A model generated the notes under the pieces. That model was given only the letters and a program-made list of their open reading frames with translations. It ran no database searches and was not told the DNA's origin. Shown here one piece after another: positions 9,270 through 17,138 of a DNA stretch of 21,745 nucleotides. How positions within the stretch are numbered: the first letter of the stretch is position 1; each line of letters opens with the position of its first letter. Made by a program: the position numbers and the translations under genes. The DNA is from Proteobacteria bacterium UBA4656 (GTDB taxonomy: Bacteria > Pseudomonadota > Gammaproteobacteria > Xanthomonadales > Ahniellaceae), in assembly GCA_002405525.1 (NCBI GenBank), contig DHLY01000031.1, forward strand, positions 1-21,745. The letters are read 5' to 3'.

Positions 9270-9326
9270 AACCGGAACCCTCGCCCGCGCGCCGCGGCGC
9301 CAGCGTCCCGCGTCGGCGTCTTCCGC

Positions 9327-11123
9327 TCAGCGCCGGCGCCCGCGGCCGGGCAGCCGGTTGATCAGACCTTTGAGGCCCTGCTTGATGCGGCCGAGCAGGC
9401 CGGTTGGCTCGGCCGGCACCAGCTCACGCGGGGCCGCCTGCGTTCCCGCCGCGACGTCGGCCGGCAACGCCTCGCCGTCGCGACGGCGCCGCCCGCGACC
9501 GCCTCGCCGGCGGCGCTTGCGCGACTGGCCGTCGGGGCCGAGCGTCTGTTCGATCGGCGGCGCAGAACTTGCGGCTGTCGCTGCCGGCTGCTCGCGCGGC
9601 GGGCGTGGTGCACCGTCGCGTCGCGGGCCGCGCGCGGCGTCCGGACGCGACGCGCGTTCGCCCTCGGAACGCGACGCGCCATCGCCCTCGGGACGCGGCG
9701 CGCGAGGCGCGCCGTCGCGGCGTGGACCACGCTCACCCCGTTCGCCCTCGCGGCGCGGGCCGCGCTCGCCGTCGCGGCGAGGGCCGCTTCGACCACCACC
9801 CTTGCCTTCCTTGCGACGGCCGGGCGGTTCGTTGGCGCGCGCTTCGGCGAACAGTTGCGAGATCGACTCGTGCTCGCCGGCCGGCTTCTCGCGCGGCGAG
9901 CGCGGCGCGGCGATCAGCAGCGCGGGTTCGACCGGTTCGACCGGCAATTTCTGCTCGATGTAGGCCTCGATGTCGGGCAGGCCCATCGCGTACAACTCAC
10001 AGGCGAAGGAGATCGCGTCGCCCTCGGCGCCGAGCCGCGCCGTGCGGCCGATGCGGTGCACGTAGTCTTCCGCGTCGAACGGGAGGTCGAAGTTGAAGAC
10101 ATGGCTCACGCCTGCGATGTGCAGGCCACGCGCGGCCACGTCGGTGGCCACCAGAATCTCCAGTTCCCCACGCTGGAACCGTCCCAGCAGGGTCTCGCGT
10201 TTCTTCTGCGGCACGTCGCCGGAAAGGACCCCGACCGCGAAGCCGGCGCGCTCGAGTTCCCGCGCGACGCGCTCGACCCACGCCTTGGTGTTGACGAACA
10301 CCATCGTCCGGTGCGCGTCCATCCGCGACAGCAGGCCGATCAGCAGCGGGAGTTTCTCCTCCATCGCCGGGAAGTAGACCTTCTGCCTGACGCGCTCGGC
10401 GGTGACCGTCTCGGTCTCGACCGTGAGCTTCTCCGGGCTGTTCATGTGCTCGTAGGCCAGTTCGAGCACGCGGTGGCTCAGGGTGGCCGAGAACAGAAGG
10501 CTCTGCCGCTGCTCGCGCGGCGGCATTCGGCGCAGCAGGAAGCGGATGTCCTTGATGAAGCCGAGGTCGAACATGCGATCGGCCTCGTCCAGCACAACCA
10601 TTTCGCACGCGTGCAGGGAAACCACCTTGTGTTGCTTGACGTAGTCGATCAGCCGGCCCGGTGTGGCAATGATCACGTCGGTGCCGCGCTGCAACAGCTC
10701 GCGTTGCTTGTCGTAGTCGACGCCGCCATAGACGAGCGCGACGCGCAGGCCGGTATGGCGGCCGATGGCACGCGCGTCCTTGTCGATCTGGATCGCCAAT
10801 TCGCGGGTCGGCGCCAGCACCACGGCGCGCGGGTCGGCATCGCCGCGGGTCGACTGCGCCGCGGACTTCAGCAGGCGGTTGAACAGTGCGACCAGGAAGG
10901 CCGCGGTCTTGCCGGTGCCGGTCTGGGCCTGCCCCGCTACGTCCCGCCCGGTCAGCGCGATCGGCAGGGTCAGCGCCTGGATCGGCGTGCAGCGCAGGAA
11001 TCCCGTGTCCTCCAGCCCCTGGAGCAGCAGTGGGTGGAGGTCGAAGCCTTCGAAAAGGATGTCGGTCAACGGGCGGTGGTCTGCCGGCGTCTCGCCGGCG
11101 GGTACGGTCTGGATGTCGGTCAT
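9327..11123 (-). CDS. rhlB: DEAD-box ATP-dependent RNA helicase RhlB
   Basis: RNA-unwinding ATPase; in gammaproteobacteria RhlB works with RNase E in mRNA decay. All DEAD-box motifs are present: Q motif ([14 protein letters not shown]...CTPIQ), I AQTGTGKT (66-73), Ia PTRELAIQI, Ib TPGRL, II DEAD (179-182), [26 protein letters not shown] and [12 protein letters not shown]. After the helicase core comes a low-complexity tail (about 440-570) of repeated [19 protein letters not shown] units, then a basic end [13 protein letters not shown] and a short C-terminus [19 protein letters not shown]. At about 598 residues it is much longer than E. coli RhlB (421), mostly through this tail. The symbol rests on divergence from trxA-rho, the E. 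coli arrangement. ATG 11123 is preferred because DIQTVPAGE leads directly into the core; a GTG at 11219 would add a Pro-rich 32-residue piece. Confidence 0.9.
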   Translation of the reverse strand: MTDIQTVPAGETPADHRPLTDILFEGFDLHPLLLQGLEDTGFLRCTPIQALTLPIALTGRDVAGQAQTGTGKTAAFLVALFNRLLKSAAQSTRGDADPRAVVLAPTRELAIQIDKDARAIGRHTGLRVALVYGGVDYDKQRELLQRGTDVIIATPGRLIDYVKQHKVVSLHACEMVVLDEADRMFDLGFIKDIRFLLRRMPPREQRQSLLFSATLSHRVLELAYEHMNSPEKLTVETETVTAERVRQKVYFPAMEEKLPLLIGLLSRMDAHRTMVFVNTKAWVERVARELERAGFAVGVLSGDVPQKKRETLLGRFQRGELEILVATDVAARGLHIAGVSHVFNFDLPFDAEDYVHRIGRTARLGAEGDAISFACELYAMGLPDIEAYIEQKLPVEPVEPALLIAAPRSPREKPAGEHESISQLFAEARANEPPGRRKEGKGGGRSGPRRDGERGPRREGERGERGPRRDGAPRAPRPEGDGASRSEGERASRPDAARGPRRDGAPRPPREQPAATAASSAPPIEQTLGPDGQSRKRRRRGGRGRRRRDGEALPADVAAGTQAAPRELVPAEPTGLLGRIKQGLKGLINRLPGRGRRR

Positions 11124-11235
11124 TGATTTCTGCTGGCGGGACCCCGGCGGGGGTGGGGGCGGTGGCGCGCCGTCCGCGGCAGGTCGCGGGGCCGGCTGCG
11201 GTGCCACCGGAATGGACACGGGCGGGGCCGCCCTG

Positions 11236-11244
11236 TGTCAGAAT
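11236..11244 (+). promoter_or_regulatory. Possible extended -10 for trxA
   Basis: TGTCAGAAT in the rhlB/trxA divergent gap has a TGn element and four of six -10 consensus bases. A TGGACA at 11213-11218 resembles a -35 but sits 20 bases away, too far for a standard spacer. A plausible start near 11251 would give a leader of about 105 bases that begins inside the small hairpin at 11245-11262. Confidence 0.25.
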
Positions 11245-11262
11245 GGACCGCTCGGACGGTCC
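11245..11262. repeat. Perfect 6-bp inverted repeat near the putative trxA start site
   Basis: GGACCG (11245-11250), six bases, then CGGTCC (11257-11262). It lies just after the possible -10 and could be an operator or a stem at the 5' end of the transcript. The stem is short and may be chance in GC-rich DNA. Confidence 0.35.
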
Positions 11263-11355
11263 GCACCGACTCGAAGTGTAACTGTTCGCGCGGGTCTGTG
11301 CCCGTCCCGACCCCACGCCGGCCGGCACGGCGGCGCGTCCCCGCAGGAGGTCCCC

Positions 11356-11682
11356 GTGAGCCAGCAGATCGCCCATATCAACGACGCCGATTTCGATGCC
11401 CAGGTCCTGCAGTCGAGCGAACCGGTGCTGGTCGATTTCTGGGCCGAGTGGTGCGCCCCGTGCAAGGCGATCGCCCCGGTACTCGACGAGATCGCGTCGG
11501 CCTATGCCGGCCGCGTCAGGGTTGCCAAGGTCAACGTCGACCACAACCAGAAGACCTCACTCAAGTATGGCATCCGTGGTATCCCGACCCTGATGCTGTT
11601 CAAGGATGGCAAGGTCCAGGCGACCCAGATGGGCATGGTCAACAAGGGTCAGGTCGCCGCATTGATCGACAAGAATCTCTGA
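11356..11682 (+). CDS. trxA: Thioredoxin
   Basis: Cytosolic protein-disulfide reductase that passes electrons from thioredoxin reductase to ribonucleotide reductase and other targets. The 108-residue protein is the size of E. coli TrxA. It has the VLVDFWAEWCAPCK active site (cysteines at about 33 and 36), the buried Asp in VLVDFWA, and the cis-proline loop RGIPTLMLF. The dipeptide between the cysteines is Ala-Pro instead of the usual Gly-Pro, which may shift the redox potential slightly. The GTG start follows a strong Shine-Dalgarno, AGGAGG at 11345-11350. Placed between divergent rhlB and downstream rho, as in E. coli, it is the housekeeping thioredoxin. Bases 11683-11780 downstream hold only a 12-bp palindrome, GCGGTCGACCGC (11703-11714), and no T-rich terminator. 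Confidence 0.96.
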   Translation: MSQQIAHINDADFDAQVLQSSEPVLVDFWAEWCAPCKAIAPVLDEIASAYAGRVRVAKVNVDHNQKTSLKYGIRGIPTLMLFKDGKVQATQMGMVNKGQVAALIDKNL

Positions 11683-11790
11683 CCATCCCGGTGCGTGACG
11701 CTGCGGTCGACCGCGTGCCGGCTGGCGAGCGAGCGCCTGCTTGCCCGCCTTGACGCGCCTGGCCCGCGGCCCAGCCCAGGATGGTTCGGG

Positions 11791-11819
11791 TTGCCGTCGG
11801 CATGCTGCGGTGCTACCGT
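11791..11819 (+). promoter_or_regulatory. Putative sigma-70 promoter of rho
   Basis: -35 TTGCCG (11791-11796), a 17-base spacer, and the extended -10 TGC-TACCGT (TG at 11811, hexamer 11814-11819). Transcription would start near 11826, giving a leader of about 70 bases before the ATG at 11895. This also argues against an in-frame ATG at 11781, which would lie upstream of the promoter. It is the best promoter-like match in the window. Confidence 0.45.
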
Positions 11820-11894
11820 GTCGACTCATTACCCGGCCGCCGATCCCCGCGCGCCTCCTTGCGTTTGATCCCTCCCCCCGAAGCCCTCTTCCCG

Positions 11895-13631
11895 ATGCGC
11901 AAGCAGCGCGAATCCGCCGTGGCGGAAGGCCACGACCCGTCCACCGCTCCGTCGTCTGAAGCCGGTCCCTCCCGCGGCGAAGCCCCGGTCGAGCGCGGCC
12001 AGCCGACGTCCGAAACGTCCTCGGCTGCCGGCGGCAACGATGCCGGTACGGACCCGGCCGCCACCACCGCAGCGCCCGTTGCAGGCGGCCCCGGCGGCCC
12101 CGGCCCGGCGTCCCAGGGTCCGGGTGGCCAGCCCGCTCCCGGTCAGCGCCACCATCGCGATGACCGCCGCTACCGCCGCGATCGCGACCGAAACCGCGAC
12201 GAAAACCGCGGCAGCCAGGACAACCGAGGCAATCAGGACGGCCGCGGCAATCGCGACGACCACCGGGGCGGTCGCGGCGGTGGCGACGACAACCGCGGCA
12301 ACCGCGGCAACTACGAGGATCGCCTGCCGCCGGGGCCGCTGCCGCCGCTGCCGCCCAATGCGCCGACATCGCTGACTGCGCTCAAGCGGATGAACGCCGA
12401 GTCCCTTCTGGCGCTGTCCGAGCAGTGCGGCATCCAGGAGGGCGTGGCACGGCTGCGCAAGCAGGACATCATCTTCAATCTGCTGAAGGTCCTGTGCCGC
12501 ACGCAGGAGGGCATCGACGGCGAGGGCGTACTGGAAATCCTGCAGGACGGCTTCGGCTTCCTGCGTGCTTTCGAGTCGTCCTACCTCGCCGGTCCAGACG
12601 ACATCTATGTCAGCCCGAGTCAGATCCGCCGCTTCAACCTGCGCACTGGCGACTACCTGGTAGGGAAGATCCGCCAGCCGAAGGACGGCGAGCGCTACTT
12701 CGCCCTGCTCAAGGTCGACACCATCAACGGCGAACCGCCCGAGGCGTCGAAGAACAAGGTCCTGTTCGAGAACCTCACGCCGCTGTTCCCGCGCGAGGCC
12801 TTCCACCTCGAGCGCGGCAACGGGTCGACGGAAGACATCACCGGCCGCATCCTCGACCTGGTGGCGCCGATCGGCAAGGGCCAGCGCGGCCTGATCGTCT
12901 CTCCGCCCAAGGCCGGCAAGACGATGCTCATGCAGAACGTCGCGCAGGCCATCGTGCACAACCACCCAGAAGCGCACCTGATCATCCTGCTGATCGACGA
13001 GCGCCCCGAGGAAGTGACCGAGATGCAGCGCACCGTGCGCGCCGAGGTCATCTCGTCCACCTTCGACGAACCCGCCGTGCGCCACGTGCAGGTCGCCGAG
13101 ATGGTGATCGAGCGCGCCAAGCGCCTGGTCGAGCACAAGAAGGACGTGGTGATCCTGCTCGACTCGATCACGCGCCTTGCGCGCGCCTACAACACCGTGG
13201 TGCCGGCCTCGGGCAAGGTGCTCACCGGCGGCGTGGACGCCAACGCGCTGCAGCGCCCCAAGCGGTTCTTCGGCGCGGCGCGCAAGGCCGAGGAAGGCGG
13301 TTCGCTGACCATCATCGCCACCGCGCTGGTCGACACCGGCTCGAAGATGGACGAGGTGATCTACGAGGAGTTCAAGGGCACCGGCAACATGGAAGTGCAC
13401 CTGAACCGCCGCATTGCCGAAAAGCGCGTCTACCCGGCGATCGACATCAACCGCTCCGGCACCCGCCGCGAGGAATTGCTGATCGAACCCGACCGCCTGC
13501 AGAAGGTCTGGATCCTGCGCAAGCTCCTGCACCCGATGGACGAGCTCGGCGCGATGGAGTTCATGCTCGAGAAGATGAAGAACACCAAGTCCAACGACGA
13601 GTTCTTCAGCTTCATGAAGCGCGGCGGCTGA
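11895..13631 (+). CDS. rho: Transcription termination factor Rho
   Basis: Hexameric RNA-dependent ATPase/translocase that ends transcription at Rho-dependent sites. The 578-residue protein has a variable N-terminal extension of about 155 residues, then the helical N-hand ([34 protein letters not shown]), the cold-shock-like RNA-binding domain ([38 protein letters not shown]), Walker A PPKAGKT (337-343), [12 protein letters not shown], Walker [15 protein letters not shown] (Asp423), the Q-loop [13 protein letters not shown] and R-loop [11 protein letters not shown]. coli Rho is 419 residues. The extra N-terminal part is first Ala/Pro/Gly-rich, then dense in Arg, Asp, Asn and Gly ([20 protein letters not shown]). 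The start choice is supported by the upstream promoter; the Shine-Dalgarno is weak. Autoregulation by attenuation is known for rho in E. coli but not shown here. Confidence 0.95.
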   Translation: MRKQRESAVAEGHDPSTAPSSEAGPSRGEAPVERGQPTSETSSAAGGNDAGTDPAATTAAPVAGGPGGPGPASQGPGGQPAPGQRHHRDDRRYRRDRDRNRDENRGSQDNRGNQDGRGNRDDHRGGRGGGDDNRGNRGNYEDRLPPGPLPPLPPNAPTSLTALKRMNAESLLALSEQCGIQEGVARLRKQDIIFNLLKVLCRTQEGIDGEGVLEILQDGFGFLRAFESSYLAGPDDIYVSPSQIRRFNLRTGDYLVGKIRQPKDGERYFALLKVDTINGEPPEASKNKVLFENLTPLFPREAFHLERGNGSTEDITGRILDLVAPIGKGQRGLIVSPPKAGKTMLMQNVAQAIVHNHPEAHLIILLIDERPEEVTEMQRTVRAEVISSTFDEPAVRHVQVAEMVIERAKRLVEHKKDVVILLDSITRLARAYNTVVPASGKVLTGGVDANALQRPKRFFGAARKAEEGGSLTIIATALVDTGSKMDEVIYEEFKGTGNMEVHLNRRIAEKRVYPAIDINRSGTRREELLIEPDRLQKVWILRKLLHPMDELGAMEFMLEKMKNTKSNDEFFSFMKRGG

Positions 13632-13681
13632 GGCCGACCGCGCAGCACCCGCGGCAGGGCGTCGCCAGTGCGCCGGACCGG

Positions 13682-13912
13682 ATGCGCATCCCCGCCCGCC
13701 ACGCGAACCTGGCCATCGCCGCGGTCATGTCGTTCCTGATGGCGCTGCTCATGAGCGGCACCATCGCCGCCGTCAACCGTGGTATCGACGCGGGCTATCC
13801 GGATGCCTGGCTGCGTTCTTTCGCCATCGTCTGGCCGGTGGCCTTGCCGCTGGTGCTGCTGCTCGCCCCGCGCGTGCGCGCGCTGGTGGCGCGGATGGCC
13901 GCGCTCCCGTAG
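13682..13912 (+). CDS. DUF2798 small membrane protein
   Basis: A 76-residue protein with two predicted TM segments: about 11-30 (IAAVMSFLMALLMSGTIAAV) and 47-62 (FAIVWPVALPLVLLLAP), joined by a short loop containing DAWLRSF. The pattern RIPARHANLAIA, ...SGTIAAVNRG, ...DAWLRSF...WPVALPLV and the basic end VRALVARM fits the DUF2798 family, whose function is unknown. It lies 50 bases after rho on the same strand with no visible terminator between, so it may be co-transcribed. Its stop is 31 bases before the REP-like element at 13944. Confidence 0.8.
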   Translation: MRIPARHANLAIAAVMSFLMALLMSGTIAAVNRGIDAGYPDAWLRSFAIVWPVALPLVLLLAPRVRALVARMAALP

Positions 13913-13943
13913 GCCGGGCCTGGACCCGCCGCAGCGCGCATGA

Positions 13944-14020
13944 TGTAGGGAGCGATGAGCGCAGCGAATTGCACCGTGACCCCGAGTCGGTGCAATTCGC
14001 TGCGCTCGTTGCACCCTGCG
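13944..14020. repeat. REP/BIME-like inverted pair with a 20-bp perfect stem
   Basis: Positions 13957-13976 and 13988-14007 are perfect reverse complements (20 bp, starting GAGCGCAGCGAATTGCACC) around an 11-base loop. With wobble pairs the stem extends to about 13952/14012. Both arms belong to a longer unit that begins near GTAGGG on the left and, inverted, near CAGGGTGC on the right, so the element is two head-to-head copies of a roughly 30-base REP-type unit. It resembles the dispersed GTAGGGTGCGTTGAGCG-type repeats of proteobacteria, as far as I recall. It sits between convergent DUF2798 and folE genes and could act as a bidirectional terminator or mRNA stabiliser; there is no U-tract. Confidence 0.8.
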
Positions 14021-14049
14021 CGAGTTGGCTCCGCCGTTGGGGGCGTGGT

Positions 14050-14661
14050 TCAGCGCCGGCTGGTGGTGATCCCTACCCAGGTCAGGAACTCGCTGCGCGT
14101 GCGCGCATCCTCGCGGAACGTGCCGAGCATGCTGGAGGTGACCATCGACACGCCGCGCTTGTGAACGCCGCGCGTGGTCATGCACTCGTGGACCCCCTCC
14201 ACTACCACCGCCACGCCGCGCGGCTTGAGCACGTCCTGGATCGCCTGCGCGATCTGCGCGGTCATCTTCTCCTGCACCTGGAAGCGCTTGGCGTAGACCT
14301 CGACCACGCGCGCCAGCTTGGAGATGCCCACCACCCAGCGGTCGGGCAGGTAACCCACGTGCACGCGGCCGATGATCGGCGCCATGTGGTGCTCGCAGTG
14401 GCTTTCGTACTCGATGTCGCGCAGCACGATCATCTCGTCGTAGCCTTCGACCTCCTCGAAGGTTCGGCGCAGGTACTCGGTCGGGTCGTCCTTGTAGCCG
14501 GCGAACCACTCGCCATAGGCCTCGACCACGCGCTTGGGCGTGTCGATCAGTCCTTCGCGCGCCGGATCGTCGCCGGCCCAGCGCAGCAGGGTGCGCACGG
14601 CGTCCTCGGCCTGTTCGCGGGTGACCGGTGCGTCCGGCGGGCTGTTGGGACTCGGTTTCAT
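14050..14661 (-). CDS. folE: GTP cyclohydrolase I, type 1
   Basis: Converts GTP to 7,8-dihydroneopterin triphosphate, the first step of tetrahydrofolate (and queuosine) synthesis; a cytosolic homodecamer in known members. The 203-residue protein has the zinc ligands Cys89 and His92 ([10 protein letters not shown]) and Cys160 ([13 protein letters not shown]); the 71-residue spacing equals E. coli Cys110 to Cys181. Other family motifs are [35 protein letters not shown] and [14 protein letters not shown]. The ATG at 14661 has GGAG six bases upstream and is preferred over one at 14691. A possible promoter (TGCTATCGT) lies at 14690-14698. Gene neighbours do not suggest a folate operon. The zinc-independent type (FolE2) is excluded by sequence. 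Confidence 0.95.
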   Translation of the reverse strand: MKPSPNSPPDAPVTREQAEDAVRTLLRWAGDDPAREGLIDTPKRVVEAYGEWFAGYKDDPTEYLRRTFEEVEGYDEMIVLRDIEYESHCEHHMAPIIGRVHVGYLPDRWVVGISKLARVVEVYAKRFQVQEKMTAQIAQAIQDVLKPRGVAVVVEGVHECMTTRGVHKRGVSMVTSSMLGTFREDARTRSEFLTWVGITTSRR

Positions 14662-14689
14662 GGCGCACTCCGGCAGGCTCGACCCGCGC

Positions 14690-14698
14690 ACGATAGCA
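14690..14698 (-). promoter_or_regulatory. Possible extended -10 promoter for folE
   Basis: The minus strand reads TGCTATCGT in the 66-base gap between the DUF885 stop and folE. It has the TGn element and four of six -10 consensus bases; the -35 region is poor. The implied leader is about 20 bases and includes the GGAG Shine-Dalgarno. Confidence 0.35.
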
Positions 14699-14727
14699 AC
14701 CCGGCGTGCACGCAGCGTTGCGGTGGG

Positions 14728-16494
14728 TCAATCGGTGGCCTTGCGCGCGGCGATCCAGCCGCGCACGTGGTCGGACAGCACGGGCAGCGGCACGGAACCT
14801 GTTTCCAGCACCGCGTCGTGGAAGGCGCGAAGGTCGAAGCGCGGGCCGAGTTCGCGCTCGGCTTCCGCGCGCAGTGCCTGGATGCGCAGCATGCCGAGAT
14901 AGTACGACAGCGCCTGCCCGGGCCAGGAGATGTAGCGGTCGACCTCGGTGCGGATCTCGTGCTCGCTGAGCGCGGTGTTCTCCGTCATGTAGGCGATGGC
15001 GCGCTCGCGCGACCAGCCGAGCGCATGCACGCCGGTGTCCACCACCAGCCGGTTGGCGCGCCACATCGCGTAGGTGAGCTGGCCGAAGCGTTCGTGCGCG
15101 GTGCGGTAGATGCCCATCTCGTGGCCGAGTTCCTCCGCATACAGCGCCCAGCCCTCGCCATAGGCCGAGATGTAGGAGTACCGGCGGAACGGCGGCTGCT
15201 CGCCCGACTCGGCGGCCAGCGCGATCTGCAGGTGGTGGCCAGGCACGGCCTCGTGCAGGGTCAGCGCGGGCAGGGTGTACAGCGGCCGGCCCGGCAGGCC
15301 GTAAGTGTTGACCCAGTACCAGCCCGGTTCGGTCGAACCCTCGGACGCGGGCACGTAGCGGCCGGCCGTGTAGTACGGCGCGATCGCCTCCGGCACCGCC
15401 TGCACGCCGTAGGGCCGGCGCGGCAGGCGGCCGAAGAACCGCGGCAGCGCGCCGTCGGCGCGCTTGGCGATCCACGCCGCCTGCGCCAGCAGCTCGTCGG
15501 GCGACTTCGCGTAGTAGCGCGGGTCGGTGCGCAGGTGCTGCAGGAACGCCGCGTAGTCGCCCTCGAAGCCGATCTCGTCGATGATCGCCTGCATCGCCGC
15601 GCGCAGGCGCGCGACCTCGGCCAGCCCGGTGGCGTGGATCTCGCGCGGGTCGAGGTCCTCGGTGACGAAGTCGATGATCTGCCGCCGGTAGTAGGCTTTG
15701 CCGGCGGGCAGCGCGGTCGCCGCCAGCGTGGTGCGCGCGCCGGGGATGTAGGTGTCGCGCACGAATACCAGCAGCTTCGCGTAGGCCGGTGCGACCGAAT
15801 TGCGGATCGCGGTGGCCGCATCCGCGCGCAGGCGCGCAGCGTCCTCGGCGCCGATCGATGCCGGCAGCCGTCGCAGCGGGGCGTAGAACGGGCTGGCCTC
15901 GACGTCGTCGACTTTCACCTGCGCGGCGATCGAGGCCTCGCGCCCCTCCAGCGTCACCCGTGGCACGGTCTGGCTGCGGCGCAGGCCCTCCCGCAGGAGG
16001 TCGATCTGCTGCTCGAAGTACGCCGGCACCGCGCGCAGGCGCGCGATGTAGCGCTCGAAGTCGCCCGCATCGCGGAACGGGTGCAGGCGCGGCAGGAAGG
16101 CGAGGTCGGACCAGAAGGCCGAATCGGAGTTCAGCGGCATGCGGTGGCCGCCGAGGCGGATGTTCTCGGCCGAACTCTCCACCTGGGCGCGGAAGATCGC
16201 GTAATCGACCTTCGCTGCTGGCGACAGCGCGCTGGCGTCGATCGCGTCGAGCTCGCGCAGCACGCCTTCCCAGTACGCGCGCCGCGCCCGCTGGGCGGCC
16301 TCGTCGACCATGCCGAGCCGGTCGTCGTGCCGATGTTCCCCGGTCGACGTGGCGAGCAGCGGGAACTGCGCGAGTCGCCAGGTCCATTCCCGCTCGTACA
16401 AGGCGCGCAGCGCCGCGTCGGCCCCGTCGGCGAAGGCCGGGGCCAGGAAGAGTGCGCCCAGCAGCAGCGCGACCGCGCGCAGTGGCGTGTTCAT
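14728..16494 (-). CDS. DUF885 family metallopeptidase-like protein, exported
   Basis: A 588-residue protein with a signal peptide (MNTPLRAVALLLGALFLAPA, likely cleaved near AFADG). It belongs to the DUF885 family, which resembles gluzincin/M32-like zinc peptidases. The likely active-site helix is HEAVPGHHLQ (414-423), an HExxxGHH arrangement, followed about 30 residues later by YGEGWALYAEELGHEMG, where glutamates may complete zinc binding. Other family stretches are WYWVNTYGLPGRPLYTLPAL before the motif and MWRANRLVVDTGVHALGW, ISWPGQALSYYLG after it. Substrate unknown; periplasmic location inferred. It overlaps the upstream DUF4124 gene by ATGA, so both are probably made from one message. Most of the reverse-strand and other-frame open stretches over this gene are shadows. 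Confidence 0.9.
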   Translation of the reverse strand: MNTPLRAVALLLGALFLAPAFADGADAALRALYEREWTWRLAQFPLLATSTGEHRHDDRLGMVDEAAQRARRAYWEGVLRELDAIDASALSPAAKVDYAIFRAQVESSAENIRLGGHRMPLNSDSAFWSDLAFLPRLHPFRDAGDFERYIARLRAVPAYFEQQIDLLREGLRRSQTVPRVTLEGREASIAAQVKVDDVEASPFYAPLRRLPASIGAEDAARLRADAATAIRNSVAPAYAKLLVFVRDTYIPGARTTLAATALPAGKAYYRRQIIDFVTEDLDPREIHATGLAEVARLRAAMQAIIDEIGFEGDYAAFLQHLRTDPRYYAKSPDELLAQAAWIAKRADGALPRFFGRLPRRPYGVQAVPEAIAPYYTAGRYVPASEGSTEPGWYWVNTYGLPGRPLYTLPALTLHEAVPGHHLQIALAAESGEQPPFRRYSYISAYGEGWALYAEELGHEMGIYRTAHERFGQLTYAMWRANRLVVDTGVHALGWSRERAIAYMTENTALSEHEIRTEVDRYISWPGQALSYYLGMLRIQALRAEAERELGPRFDLRAFHDAVLETGSVPLPVLSDHVRGWIAARKATD

Positions 16495-17024
16495 CGCCCG
16501 TCTTCCAGCCGGCGCAGCGCGCGGTCGAGATCGGCGTTGATCGCAGCGTCGCTGCAGCGCTCGCCGTGCTGGGTGGCGATGCGCGCGTGCGCGGCCTCGT
16601 CCATGGCGGTCGCGTCGCCGCGGCGCAGGCGCATGGCTTCCGCCAGCAGGGCGCAGTCCACCGCCAGCGGCGACGGGTCGAGGGTCAGTCCGCAGCGATC
16701 GCGCAGCGTGGCGCGGCGCTCGGTGAGTTCACGCCGCGCGTCGGCCGAGACGTCGAAGGTGGTCGTCGCGCCGTCCAGCCGCCAGATCAGCGTGGCGAGG
16801 TCGCGGCAGCCGGCGGTGTCCGATGTCACCGCGGTGCGGGCGGCGGCCCGCTGCGCCTCCGGCGCGATCGCGATCACCTCCAGCGGTTCACCGCTGCAGG
16901 GTGCTTCCTGGAAGGACAGGCTGCCGTCGGCGACGCGGCATTTGTACAGGGTTCTCTCCGCCGCGGACGCGGGCAAGGCGAGGATGGCGGCGGCGAGCAG
17001 GGTCAGCAGGGGCATCGGGCGCAT
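16491..17024 (-). CDS. DUF4124 domain-containing exported protein
   Basis: A 177-residue protein with a signal peptide (MPLLTLLAAAILALPASAA, from residue 4), then a DUF4124-type segment YKCRVADGSLSFQEAPC at about 27-43. The rest contains further cysteines (AGCRDLA, DRCGL, VDCALL, ERCSD), so periplasmic disulfides are likely. DUF4124 proteins are small envelope proteins of unknown role in gammaproteobacteria. It is translationally coupled to the downstream DUF885 gene (ATGA), suggesting a shared envelope task, which is inference. ATG 17024 is used; an in-frame ATG at 17015 is the alternative and would give a cleaner signal peptide. Confidence 0.82.
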   Translation of the reverse strand: MRPMPLLTLLAAAILALPASAAERTLYKCRVADGSLSFQEAPCSGEPLEVIAIAPEAQRAAARTAVTSDTAGCRDLATLIWRLDGATTTFDVSADARRELTERRATLRDRCGLTLDPSPLAVDCALLAEAMRLRRGDATAMDEAAHARIATQHGERCSDAAINADLDRALRRLEDGR

Positions 17025-17030
17025 GCGCGG

Positions 17031-17036
17031 ATCGTA
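17031..17036 (-). promoter_or_regulatory. Possible -10 very close to the DUF4124 start
   Basis: The minus strand reads TACGAT, four of six -10 consensus bases, only six bases before the ATG at 17024. If used, the transcript would be leaderless or start at the codon. No clear -35 was seen. Confidence 0.2.
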
Positions 17037-17138
17037 GTCCGCGCGCGCCGCGGATGCCATGCAACGCCGCACGGCGCGCGCGGTTCGGTCCGGTACAGCC
17101 GCCCGCGGTCGGGCACGCGGCGCCCTTTCCCGTCGCCC

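Noticed and set aside
9640..9800. Repetitive DNA resembling a tandem repeat array
   Set aside because: It is the coding sequence of the Arg/Gly-rich RhlB tail, with irregular units; not a CRISPR or satellite.
12150..12320. Repetitive DNA in the 5' part of rho
   Set aside because: It encodes the Arg/Asp/Asn/Gly-rich extension and stays in frame; no independent repeat element.
13430..16387. 985-residue minus-strand open frame
   Set aside because: It runs across rho in antisense, folE and DUF885 in a wrong frame; the residue mix is Arg/Ala-rich with no domain, typical of GC-rich shadows.
13969..17037. 1022-residue plus-strand open frame
   Set aside because: It is antisense to folE, DUF885 and DUF4124, whose motifs are all on the minus strand.
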